From the NCBI GenBank assembly GCA_036768485.1, contig JAVLUZ010000273.1, forward strand, positions 1,793,669 through 1,857,668: 64,000 nt of DNA, given 5' to 3'. Of the stretch, positions 11,994 through 24,000 are shown piece by piece. How positions within the stretch are numbered: position 1 is the stretch's first letter; each line of letters starts with the position of its first letter. The translations under genes were made by a program, and so were the position numbers. Below the pieces are notes generated by a model. That model saw only the letters and a list, made by a program, of their open reading frames with translations, was not told the DNA's origin and did not search any database. This DNA comes from Mermis nigrescens (lineage: Eukaryota > Nematoda > Enoplea > Mermithida > Mermithidae).

Positions 11994-13494
11994 GCTACAA
12001 GCGCTGAATACAAATTAAGCCACAGCATACTATCGATATAAAATGCTCAAAAGTAAGGTATATTTTCCCTTAACAATGGTAATTACCAAACTTACAAGTC
12101 ATGAAAATACTGTGACTGTATTTTGGATATAGCCTTTGTACATAGTGTGAATGACGTTATCTTCAAAAGCCAAAAGCTGTAATTAATGCTAAATTGCCAA
12201 ACAGAAATCAGAAAAGACATATGAAATAAAATTTGAATTGATGTAATTGACGAATAAACGAAGTTATCTGAAAGACCGCAATTAAGCAGGCGATTCAAGT
12301 AAACGAGATGATGAAAAGGAATCATTAAGTCGAAGTTTCCTTCTTCAACTTCGATGCTCAAAAAGTTGGCTTGTTATATAAAGTCATGACCACACTCTAT
12401 CTAAACCTCAAGCGATTTGAACTAACAAAGTATTTAATGTGGGAATATTCTTCCACAATCGAGTAAACTTGTAAAGTTCTAAATCAAAATTGTCGACGTA
12501 AAACCGCGAGTTTTCAGCCAAATTCCGAACCACTAAAGACAACTTTATGAGATTTAGTATTTTTCGAAGAAATCTGTAAAATTAGTTTTCCAGTGAGCAT
12601 TAGATCGACATTTGAGCTAACTACATCATCAGATCTGATAGATCAGTATTCAAGAAAACAACGTTGAGAATATGCAGATGATTGCAAAGCGTTAATAAAA
12701 CAGCCAGAAGGGATGATAGTAACAAAATCATTACGGCGTCTTAGAGGCGGATTCCTATGTGTATTGACAAGAAAGTGCTACCATAGAAATTTCCGTTATT
12801 GCGTTGCAATAAACACGCATTAAGCAAACGTAGTATAAATATTTACGTTCACATAGCTCGCATAATTCTGTCACATTTTAAGATGAAACATTTAGGTTTT
12901 TATTATCTTTCTTCAATTTTTATTTCTTTTTTCAATCCTAAGAGCTGTTTAATACAATCGCATGGATTCTTATAAAAATTGTAGAATAAACTTTTATCCG
13001 GCAAGACAATCTTATTTCATGCCGGAAATTTCAGCTAATGGTTTTTGATATCGCCCAGCTTTGTTTCACTTAACACCATTGTTCTTATAAATTACTTTCT
13101 GGCTTTGATTAGCCGGAATGATCTATTCTTGAACTTAATTAATTTTTGAAAAACTAAAACTAATTTAAGGCTATTCTTAAGGCTCATTATAGATGTGATG
13201 CAAGAACTAACCCATGATTCAATTTTTGCTATTTTACTGAAATTCGCGCATGAAATGCGATTCTAAAGTTATCATATACAAAATAAATGAGCAATATGAT
13301 TTTCTAAGATAACATTCGAATTCCAACATCTTTAACACGGTACAAAAACGCCGATTCCTATCTCCTGTGATAAAAATGGGCTTTGCAATTAGCACCATAT
13401 GACTAACTCTTGAAAGTAAGACATATTGTATATGAAGCAAGGCTTTTATAATCAGTTAGCAAGAAGGTACTTATGATAAAACGAAGGTTCCATG

Positions 13495-13876
13495 CAAGCC
13501 CGTATCTAGGATTCGGCCAAGGGGGGCGGACCCAACATAAATTGGCCTATATCTCGGAAAATTCGTTGGGATAGCTCGCAAAAACCGCATTTTTCGACGT
13601 TTTTCGGCATGCTCTAACCATTAGGATCATAAAATTCGAATTTTTTAAAAAAATTTGTTGTCACTCAAAAAGATGTAAAAAGTGTCGTTTTTTGGTCACG
13701 TTTGAGCTACAATTATAGAAAATACTTCATATCTCGCGCGTAGCGCCGAAAATTTGAAAGTTTTACGACAATGACACGCGATTTTTCGCCTTTTCCGTGC
13801 ATTATCGTACCTTTCAAAAAAAATTTTCGGCCAAGGGAATGGGGCGACCCCCGCCCTCCTTAAATACGGCCCTGGT
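13495..13876 (+). mobile_element. Family D TIR element, copy D1
   Basis: Left end AGCCCGTATCTAGGATT and right end AAATACGGCCCTGG form an imperfect inverted repeat. The interior contains the GCGCGTAGCGCCG variant of the shared hairpin at about 13736-13748. Target duplication is not clear. Confidence 0.65.
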
Positions 13877-15263
13877 CCCAACCCAGTAATTGGCACTTTT
13901 TTTAAAAAGAATGTACGACACGCACCTAGGGATTATCATTCAGTTTAGTCAAACAGGCACTCGGGAGGGGTGGTTTGAGGGTTCGACCTCATAAGAAAAA
14001 ACAGGAAAGTTAGTGGAAAATTTAGGAAAATTTCGGGCTGATAGATTTAAACCGAAACTTTTCTACAAAAATACTTGGGAAGAAGACTTATAAACAAATA
14101 CAAAGAAACTTAGAAAATGTATAACAAAATAGAAAATTTTCAAGTTCATTTTAGCCCAATCAAGCTCTCCTGCTGAGCTGATACCTCCAGACAGGTCTAG
14201 CCTCACAGACTGGGTTATGCTTTGCACCTATTGTTTCAACTCTCAAAATATAAAATGCAAATTCGACAGGGAAACAGGAAGATCGAAGACAAACACATAG
14301 TTGCAGAGTAAGAATTTCTACCTGCACCAGTGCCCGAATTCATAATTACAAATTGTATTTTTTGCGTTATTTTGCGTTAAAAGTATTGCTTTGGAGGACA
14401 TAGACTAAGTTAACCAATTTTTACCATTAGGCCTCAGTGGATCCTTGATTATTCGTGTAGTGCACCATTATTTATAATAACCATGTCATTTTGGTGCCGG
14501 TCCATACACATGCAAAATAAGCTGGCGATACAATGCAATCCGTAATAATAGCAGGAGACAAGAATATAAGAATGCGATTAACTAAATTTGCCGACAGGGA
14601 GCTGAAATTCGCCTCAAAACATAATATCAAGCTGAACTGCGTTAGAAAATTAGGACGCATGCTCTGGAAAAGATAAGCTGCTCGGAATAAACAGCGTAAA
14701 AACTTTCTCGCTTTGACACGTACCTATCTTGTGTGCAAAACGATGCAGAAAAGAACAATTATGGTTCTGAAAGGTCACTCATGTATACACAATGCAAATC
14801 ATCAAGTAACAATAGCCGTCTGATTCATTTTTTTCTAAAAAACGATAGCAACAAAAAAACTAATCCATTGTGCCCAATTGTTAGTTTCGACATTTCAGCT
14901 TTTCCTAACATCTTGCCCAGCATGTTAGCATCTTAGAAAAACAATAAAGAAATCAAACCTATTAAACTAAAGGTAGCAAAGAATTCGATGAATAAAATAC
15001 TTTTCGTAAAAATTAGATCATCGATCAGTTTTCTACGCCATTACTTACTCTAGATAAACGCAAATAAAACACCTATATATTTAATAGCTAGCTGATGTCT
15101 ATACACTAGAATTTATTGCGCATACATATGTACAATCGAATCGAATTCATTGCGTAAGTGCAACTCCAAAAAACAAGTTGATTGCATTGCATTATGCGGA
15201 ACTCGGTAATGTCAGACCCAAACTAGCGCTTGCACAGCATGGGAATTTTAGGGAGGGTGAAAG

Positions 15264-15531
15264 CATACCTGGGCGTAGGGGGTTTAGGGGTTAGGGGAGT
15301 ATGCAATGCACTCCTCAGAAACCAAATTAAGCCCCCAGAAACAAAAATACCACTCCATAATTCAATTTTTGAAGATTTTTTTGCTTTATCCGCAATTTTT
15401 TGATGCCAATCGATAGTGCTCGATGAGAAACGTTGAAAAATGATTTTTTCGTCACACCACCGTTGTTTAAGGCCATTTTTTTACTTTTGGAAAAAACCTT
15501 GCCCCCAGAACTTTGGTGCCACTCACCTATG
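15264..15531 (+). mobile_element. Family B TIR element, copy B3, nested in family C
   Basis: CATACCTGGGCG ... CTCACCTATG. The flanks GGTGAAAG and GTGGGAAG are only partly alike, so this is an older or edited duplication. The host family C sequence resumes on the other side. Confidence 0.8.
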
Positions 15532-15825
15532 GTGGGAAGGCACAAAAATTTTTCATAAGGTGCCTCTTCTGGGCTTAGAAGCGATGGGTACAATCAGAAA
15601 CACTGTATTCTTATTACGTTTCGGACGATGCTCATTCTATTTAAGACATAAAAAACTCGAAAAAATTAGAAAAAATATATACGCGCCGAAAATTTGAGAC
15701 ATTTGGGCCAAAAATGAGTTAGAAAGGTTAAAAAGGCGTACTGTTTACAATTTTTACGGAAAATCGACAATGCTGGGAGGAGTCGCAACTATTTTGCGGG
15801 GTCAGTAGCCATTCTAGGTCAAGTC

Positions 15826-16043
15826 CACACGTGGGCATGGGGGTTTGAAGGAGGGTATGTCCTCCAGAATTCAATTTCTGAACATTTTTTTGTTTTTTCG
15901 CAATTTTTTGATGCCAATGGATAGTGCTCGATGAGAAACGTTGATAAATTGTGTTTTTTCGCCATACCACCATTTTTATGTCAATTTTTTTACCTTTGAA
16001 GAATCTTGCACCCCCTCAGAATTTTGGTAGCAGTGCCCACATG
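15826..16043 (+). mobile_element. Family B TIR element, copy B4
   Basis: CACACGTGGGCATGG ... GCCCACATG with flanks GTCAAGTC (15818-15825) and GCCAAGTC (16044-16051), an 8-bp duplication with one mismatch. Confidence 0.85.
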
Positions 16044-16287
16044 GCCAAGTCCCCCTAAGAATACGTATAATCAGCAGACCATATAAGAAATTATAGTCTG
16101 TTTTGCACAACTTCGTGCATAAATTTTAAAAGTTTTCATCCGCCCATGAGCCGGGGTTTACGATAATTATATAACAGATCAATGCTTATAATTGCAATCT
16201 GGCAGCTTATTGTCGGAGATGTACGTAAGTTAGTACAAACTAATGGATCTCACCGTGGTCCAAAATTACAGCTCCTCAGCAAACAAC

Positions 16288-16636
16288 ATGGGAATTATGG
16301 GGGAAGGTTGAAATTTTAAAGTGCTTTTTTGGCTTAAAAATAGTAGGTACGCGTCAAAAACATAGTTTTTCGGCGTTTCTGACGATGCTCTATCTTTTGG
16401 CAGCATAAAAACGCAATAAAACACGAAAAAATCAAATAAATTAAGTAACTGAAAATATAGTCAAAACATGAGTATATAACGCGAAGCCCGAAAATTTGAC
16501 ACTTTTGAACAAATATAGCTAAAAATGCTAAAAAAACACTCTTTCTGCGAATTTTCAGGAAAGTTGTGAAAAATCGCCAATTCTGGGGGGTAAAAATTTT
16601 TCGGGAGGGAGGTGGGCTGAAACCCCCATAATTATG
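16288..16636 (+). mobile_element. Family C TIR element, copy C2
   Basis: Left end CATGGGAATTATGGGGG and right end CCCCCATAATTATG are inverted copies. The interior shows ACGCGAAGCCCG, a decayed form of the shared hairpin, and the TTTTCGGCGTTTCTGACGAT segment common to the family. Confidence 0.75.
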
Positions 16637-17670
16637 TAAGCTTCTCAGAAATTGTCCATGCTTAGCACGATACAAATGAAACTGATGTGCAGAAAAATCT
16701 AAACTAAGACAGAACAAAGGCTTTTATGACGAAAATGTAGTCATTTTAGCACTTATCAAGGACCTTCTGAACAATTTGCCACCGTTTTTTGAGAGACGAA
16801 ATAAAGATGCAATAATCAAATTTTAGGTATGAATGTAAATAATCTTTATTGACTCCTGCACAAAAAATTAGCAAAATGCGATGAAGCTAGTTGTATGTAA
16901 AGTGTCGTTACTGCAGCTTGAAGCTTCTGTTTCTACATTTTTTAACTAGTAAAAAATGGAAGAAAAATAAAAGCTTTGAATAAGTGTTAAGAAAATACTG
17001 CGCAACGAGAATGACGCTAAAATATCCCGGCCAGAAAGGAAGCTGAATTCTTATATTGCATGTGTGCACGAGCGGGAAATAATCACCTGCCGAAATCGGT
17101 CATTAGAAAAAATCCGGGTGAAATACCAAAATCCTCAAGAAATATTGCACGCACGACATTGCAAAGACATGTTTGGAATGAAAATTCCAATTACTATAAC
17201 TTGTCCTTGAAAAACCAAGAAAGGACAAATGGATAATAAAAACTTTACAAAATGCTGTGTATTGGCGACGCATTGCGTCCACAGATGCACAGCATGGCCG
17301 GTCAGAGGAGGCACACCGCTTTTGTGAGCCAAATCGACCTCAAAACGGACACCTACCTACCCATAAATAGTAAAATATAATAAAAAAGCGTCGAAATCAT
17401 GGTTATCCAGGTTATAATCAATTTTAAATCAATTTTGCAGAAAATTTTTTGATTCAATCCACTTTATGCCTTCATTTTCCCATTCTGAGGGGAACGTAAA
17501 GCCGATTTACTTGGAAAATTGTGATCGCAAACGTAATTTCCATAATTTACGTCCTTATTTAGCACTTCGGCAGTTTGTTGACCGTAATCAAAAACGAATA
17601 AATTTTAGCACCGACCCACATTTTAATCTCGTCTGGGTTTTATTTAAACATCACTCTGATGGGGTAGAAG

Positions 17671-17887
17671 CACACCTGAGCGTGAGGGGTTTTGGAGGTA
17701 TGCAACCCAGAAAAAATTTTCAATTTTTTTCTGGGGTGCGTACCCCAAAAAATTTTTTGATGCCAATCGATAGTGCTCGATGGGAAACATTAAAAAATAG
17801 TGTTCTTCTGCTACCCACCATTTTTAAGGCCATTTTTTGACCTTTAAAAATCTTGCACCCCCACAATTTTGGTGCCGCTCTCCTATG
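17671..17887 (+). mobile_element. Family B TIR element, copy B5
   Basis: CACACCTGAGCG ... CTCTCCTATG with flanks GGTAGAAG (17663-17670) and GGTATAAG (17888-17895), one mismatch. It lies just beyond the putative eIF4A3 polyadenylation signal. Confidence 0.85.
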
Positions 17888-17945
17888 GGTATAAGTCAGA
17901 GTTCTGCGGAAAACCAACCGATTCAAAAAAATTTCTGACATTCGC

Positions 17946-17951
17946 TTTATT
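17946..17951 (-). terminator. Putative polyadenylation signal of eIF4A3
   Basis: AATAAA on the minus strand, about 100 nt after the eIF4A3 stop codon at 18052-18054. Position and motif fit; there is no transcript evidence. Confidence 0.5.
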
Positions 17952-18051
17952 ACTCACATATTACAACTGCAGAAAAACGAAATTATCATAACAGAAACGG
18001 GTTTCACACCATCGATCTTTTGCAGACCCCGCGTCGATTCGATTAACATCT

Positions 18052-18068
18052 TCAGATCAGATCAGCAA
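18052..18068 (-). CDS. eIF4A3: eIF4A3 exon 10 (last codons and stop)
   Basis: After a TATTTTAG acceptor, 17 nt complete the valine codon begun in exon 9 and read ADLI then TGA, the exact family C-terminus. It is 2.6 kb from exon 9, but phase, acceptor and sequence all agree. Confidence 0.85.
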
Positions 18069-21000
18069 CTAAAATAGATGCCTAGTTATATATACTCGTA
18101 CTTGTGAAATTAGACATTGCTTAAAAATCTCGCATAGAAGCGGCAATAAGAAATCATACGTTCTATCACTTATTTAGCTTGAAAGAACGAAATACAAATA
18201 AAATTGGTCATTTAGGGGCAAGCTCCGGAAACTAAGGATTGGTTCGATGAAGACAAAGCATACGTTCACTCTGGCCCCTATTCAGGGCGGCGGGAGGCCG
18301 CCCCCGGAAATGGAAAAATAATTTTTGAAACACACAAGGGTCCCTCAGGGGAAAAATGAAAAATTCCCGAAGTAGGTCTAAAACACCACCAGAACAGGTT
18401 TCTGGCGTACTTTTGCGCTAGTAATCTCAAAATATTCCGCCCCTGCACGCCGGATTTATTCTTTGTCTATAGTTTTTGTCTTTTAGCTCGCCCAGAACCA
18501 CTCAAATTTGAATTAGATATGTTGAAAATATCGAATGTTTTCGATGCTTAGCGCCGAATTATTCATTTTCTGTATTCTTTTCTTTGTAAATCACAAACAT
18601 TAAATACAAAGACAGGAGCTTTTCTTCAAATTTTTCTTTACTATTGTATAGAACTCGTCAAGATACGCTCATAAGTGCCTTTATTTTTGCCCATCTCCAG
18701 ATGGTCCTCGAGATATCTGACCTCAAAAATTTCGACCCCCCATCGAAATAAAATCCTGGATACGGGCCTGCATTCACTATGATTAGTGAACCCACATAAC
18801 CATGCATTATTACTATGTTCATTTTCTGGCGTTTGAGAAACTGAGCAAAGAAAAAAGTTTAACATATATATAGGCAGGGAGTATTTAAGGGGGCGGCCGC
18901 CACCTCCTCGGCCGGAAATATTTTTTCAAAAATCGAGATAATGCACGGAAGAACGAAAAAATCGCACGTTTTCGTCGTAAAATCTACAAATTTTCGGTGC
19001 TTCGCGCCGGATGTGAAGTATTTTCCATAACTTTAGCCCAAAAAAAAGATTTTTCAGCATATTAAAAACGTCGAAAAATGCGGTTTTAACGAGCTATCCG
19101 ACAAATGTTCCGAGATATAGACCAATTTAAGATGGGTCCGCCTCCCCCTTGGCCGAATCCTGGATACGGGCCTATATGTAGGTGAAACCGAATCCTATAT
19201 ACACGTGAAAGGGGATCCATAAACTAAGTTGGTCGTCCGACAATGGTCAGAAATTTTTTTTACCGCACCCACCCATTTTTGGCAAAAACAGGCGTTTTCA
19301 GGAAATTTTAGGCGATTTTTTTTGTCAGTTTTATCCAAAAATAGAGGGCCAACTACCCTCTCTCACAATTTTGAGCCAACGTTATAATTAGAAAAAAATA
19401 GTATCGGACCAATTATCCTCTCCCAAAGCATTTAAAAACTTTAGGAGACAAAAACGCCAATAAATCAAATACTTTTTCTTAATTTGTGACCTTCTCCACA
19501 AATTTGTGAGCGATATTGCAAAGATCAACTTCTGATCAGCCGAGTCCCAAAAAATTTTGACAGTCAAAAATACATGTAGGTAAGTCAGAGAAAAATTTTC
19601 TTTACAAATTTTTCCCAATAGCTAAAGAAAATTAGGCTATTCTCAAAAATGTTTATGAGAAATCAGGCTTCCTTGGATCGTAAATAAAAACACTTGTTTT
19701 GCTGGCCAATTACGCTATGTAGCTACAATTCTTACAAGCATATAAGCCTATACACATTGGCTGACACTGGCACAAACACGAACTCGTTTGGGGGGTATGC
19801 ATCCCCGAGAAACCAAAATACCCCCCAAAATTCAATTTTTGGAATTTCATTTTGTTTTTTCCGCATTTTTTTGATGCCAATGGATAGTACTCGATGAGAA
19901 ACGTTGAAAAATTGTGTTTTTCTCGCCATACCACCATTTTAAGGCCATTTTTTGACCTTTGAAAAATCTTGCACCCCCAGAATTTAGGTGCCGCCCACCT
20001 ATGGTTAAATGCCGGAAAACTGGACGGTCAAACTGTATCAATTTTCTAGTCACGTGTTAAACGTTTAGTGATCCGAACATATTAATTTACAAAAATGTAA
20101 ATACCGGAATAATGGTTTGATATGAGAAGAAAAAACGTTGGTTAATTTGACAAAGTTGCAAAAACTCATAACAATGTAGTGTAGGTGTTTTGAAGGAGTC
20201 GCACAAGTTAAAAATATTCATTTTCGTTGGCTTACGATAGCGTAATAACAATGCATTAGAACTGACCCAAGTTTTCATTTACCGTATTCATAGCGAAATG
20301 ACCGTAATTTCTAATCGTTTTTACAGTAATTTTTCACGTTCCAACTAAATTCCGTTTCCGCCGAGAAATAATTAACAACAATAACAAAAACAACAGCAAC
20401 AAAAGAATAATAACTAATAAATATTGATGGGAAGATTTATTAGATGATTTTTTAGGCGCGCCAGACGATTTATTCAATTGATAAAGACGATAAATAAAGC
20501 ATCTTAGGATATAATGACCTCAAATGTAGCAGATTCAATATGTAATGTCAAGTCCTACTATCTGAGCAAATTTACATCGACGATGCAAGCAGATGGACAG
20601 ACAAAAAAGCAGCAAAAACCACATACCATTCATTGGCATTTCGTCAATCTGGGTACTGTAATATTGCTCAATGTCGCGCAAAATACGTATATCATCGGCT
20701 TTGACGAAATTAATGGCCACGCCCTTTCGACCAAAGCGTCCGGAACGACCGATTCTATAAAAAAAAGACAAAAACTGAATGAACTATCTTAATCAGTGGA
20801 ATCGATTTCGACCTTAAGATACAAGCAATATTCTAAACAGGGGGGCTGTAGAGCCAGTTTCCGGAAGAAAAGGTCAAAAGGAACTCCTATTTTTATTGAA
20901 AAAACAGTGAAACATAGCATGCGTTTACGATAAAATTTCAAACAGGGCAATAATAGGGAAAATTTTCGCGTATTCACCAGTGTTTTTTTATACAAGGTCC

Positions 21001-24000
21001 GTTTGTATATGTACAAAGATGGTCCCCAAAAGTCTTTGTACATTTTGTGCATGCAAATTTTTGTGTACTATAATATAGTACAGTAGCGATTTTAGTGCGG
21101 TAAAACAGGGTTTTCGATCTTTGATAGTGTATTTTAGCTAATTTCTGGATTTCCGACGCCAAAAATTACTGAAAATTGTTTCAAAACGGCGCGAAGCGCC
21201 GAAAATTTTTACATTTTTCCATTTTGGCGCCGAAAATTTTCGGGAACTTTACATCTTTTTACAGTTTTTGTCTTCCCAAAAATCTTTGTACATTTTGTAC
21301 ACACAAATTTTTAGTTACTATAATATGGTACAGCAGCGATTTTAGTATGGTAAAAACGGACTTGTTCGACTATTTGGTAATGTATTTTAGCTAGTTTCTG
21401 GGCCTCTAAGGGCAAAAATCACTAAGAATCGTCTAGAAACGGCGCGAAGCGCCGAAAAATTTGACATTTTTCCTTTTGAAATGCAGTTTCTGCCATTATA
21501 AAGATATATAGAACAGACAATTACTCATTTCGGCGCGAAGCGCCGAAAATTTTTCGATTTTGTCTTCCCGAAAATCTTTGTACATGTACAAAGACGGTCC
21601 CGAAGTCTTTGTACATCGGAAAAATCTTTGCCGAGTACAAAAAACACTGGTATTCACAGATAAAATAATGTTTTGCAACTAGGCCATTTTATACACTTGC
21701 TTATCACTTAAAACTTATCGAAATGGCGGAGCAAAACAAAAATCTGTTAAGATAAAACGTTGTAATTTCTTCTAACACCACATTCAACGGAACCAATGCC
21801 ATCGCCAGAATCTATAATATTAATTCGAGTTGTCTGTGTGTTTGTGTGTGCGTGTGCGTGTGTGTCCGAGAAAATTTTTTGTACTGTATAATCGAGTGAT
21901 CCTTATATTTTGACTCAATGAATATTCCGGGCCCCTGATTTTTGAATTCTTGATCAAAATGGCTCGATCGGGCTTTTGAAAACCGAAAACGACAAAATGT
22001 TTTGGCGACTCAAACAGCTGATATTATAACCGCGGAGCAAATCTTTTATGCCATCACAGGCATACATGTAAGAGGAAGATGGGGATTCCGTATCCACAGT
22101 CGAACGTCCTCCCGTCCCCCCAAAGCAAGAAAATTTCTGACCCCCCCCCGATTTTTGAAAAAAATCGAATTTTTTGGCCGTTTTAGGTGTTTTGTAGCCG
22201 TTTTTGGCCAAAAAAATTGAGGCAATCCCCTCCCCCTTAAATTGGCCGGGGAGCCCCCATACCGAAATTTCGAGCCGTTACATATATGACCATAAGCCAA
22301 CTGTTAATGCGCTATCGACTGGTGCAAACCACTTTACACCGCAGTGTAAAATGACGAAAAACCGTAAAAAACGCTTTTTAATGCTTAATTTTTCTTAATA
22401 TCTCAAATCGCAGCTGGTGAATTTCCTTTAAATTTCAATAATTTATAAGCTACGTCCTGGGTGGCTTAACTGTAGAATTTGATGAAAATTTACGGAGTGG
22501 ATTTTGAAATACAGGAGTCCAAACATACCCTATCCATACCATTAAATTTTCGGTTTTGTAGTTTAACAGGAGCGCAGCTTAGATGTTATTCCCCAAATTT
22601 GACCCCTGGGGTTTATTGGACCTCCGATTCCGAATCGACTACTCGAAATTACTGAAGTGGTACCTAAAACGGCTAAAAATCGGCTTAATAGAAAATCACG
22701 GACAGTTCTATAAAATATGACCAATCAATGACAACGAGCTCGCAATAAACCAAAATATTAACTTATGTATGCTTTTGGTGTAAACTAACGTGCATGCGAC
22801 ACAAAGTAAATCAAATACAAGCAGCTAACGCACGGCTTTCGAAAAGGCTAAACGATTTCAGATATCTCTACCCATAACGCTTAATTTTACGTGGAAATTT
22901 ATGCGTTTGTTTACAATGCGGATAAAGTTTAATTTTACTTTTGCATAGTTCACAAGCCGTATACTGTAACACGAGCGGGAAAATGAATCAAGAAGCATTA
23001 GTAAACTGAGATAAATGGAATGATTCGTTGTAAAGTTATTGAGCTGATATTGTAAATTTTGTGAGCGTGGTAATTTCAAATAAGAATAACTTATTTAAAT
23101 TGTGGAGGGGAGGCAAACTTGCAAAGATTAATAATTTCTGATCAGCGCCCCTTAAGGATATTTTGATATTTATCTTAAGACCCATAGTTTATGTTGCCGA
23201 AAATCTGTAGCATGTCGGGCAATAGTTTTATCAATCTTTTTTTGCAAATGGGTGGGTCGCTTCGCTTCCCATTTGCAAAGAAAGGTTCATCTAGCAAAAG
23301 GGGCAGCGGAGAGCCCCTTTTGCTAGTACAAGATTAACTAAAGGTTATTTGTACAGATCAACCCAGATTTGGATTCGACATTTTTTAGCTCGATCTTAAT
23401 CTTCAATGCTTTATGATAAAAAACAACGGCTGACTACATGAGCCAAATCTGCTTTTCACAATCTGCACTTATATGTATATGTATAACGACAAAAATTGAG
23501 CATTAAAAATTAAATTCGGACTCTAATTATTCCTAATTAAATTTTATGTGCAGTTGCCGCCATGAAAGATGACGCGCTATCAACCTCAGAATTATAATAG
23601 ATGGTGCGTCGCGAGCGCCGCGTTTCGTTTATCATGCGCTATTACGTATCTCTTTTTATTATTATACGCCATTAATCTGTATCATCCCGTTAATCTGGCG
23701 ATGCGGACGGCGCAATTTAGCTATTAATAGTGCCAACAAGAAGAAAGCGCGCACGTGAATGCTGTAAGCGCGCACGTGAATGTCGTTCTATATTTAGGTG
23801 AGCCAACATTAAAATCAATATTTTTGCAAGCCGGTGACGGACGATGAAGAATATTGCAGAAAGGTACGCAATACAGAGCGATGTACGCAGCACTGATTCA
23901 GGAGTTTTAAAACATTTCGAATTGATTTATAAAAAAGACCTCTAAAAATGCTATTGAAGTTTTAGTGCTCGGCTTGCAAAAATATTGATTTTAATGTTGG

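Larger units (their letters stand above)
15232..16060 (+). mobile_element. Family C element interrupted by two family B insertions
   Basis: Begins GCACAGCATGGGAATT as at 29311, 58026 and 63653. It is split by B3 (15264-15531) and closed by B4 (15826-16043). The interior, 15532-15825, matches the other copies (GGTACA...ACGATGCTC, CGCCGAAAATTTG, GGCGTACTGTTTACAATTTT). Confidence 0.7.
3487..17945. other. Intergenic region between the channel gene and the eIF4A3 3' end
   Basis: No exon that I can defend lies here. It holds the TIR elements, minisatellites and microsatellite listed separately. The stretches 4150-5210, 7210-8580, 9600-10300, 10620-11750, 12000-13490, 13900-15225 and 16650-17280 show nothing recognisable on either strand beyond short chance ORFs. 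Confidence 0.6.
18069..20626. other. eIF4A3 intron 9
   Basis: Canonical intron (G^GTATGT ... TTTTAG). It holds family D copies (18270-18770, 18880-19166), a family K-like stretch at about 19190-19390 and family B copy B6. 20010-20620 has nothing recognisable. Confidence 0.75.

Noticed and set aside
12092..12361. Minus-strand 89-codon open frame (SIEVEEGNFDLMIPFHHL...) as a possible exon
   Set aside because: Looks mildly protein-like, but has no recognisable motif, no supported splice partners and no neighbour exon. Evidence too thin.
17466..17840. 124-codon plus-strand open frame as a gene
   Set aside because: Its second half is family B element sequence and the first half has no motif.
20535..20771. 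Reading exon 9 of eIF4A3 on to the stop in the open frame past 20627
   Set aside because: The residues after EMPMN do not match the family, while GTATGT at that point and the distant exon at 18052-18068 give the exact VADLI ending.
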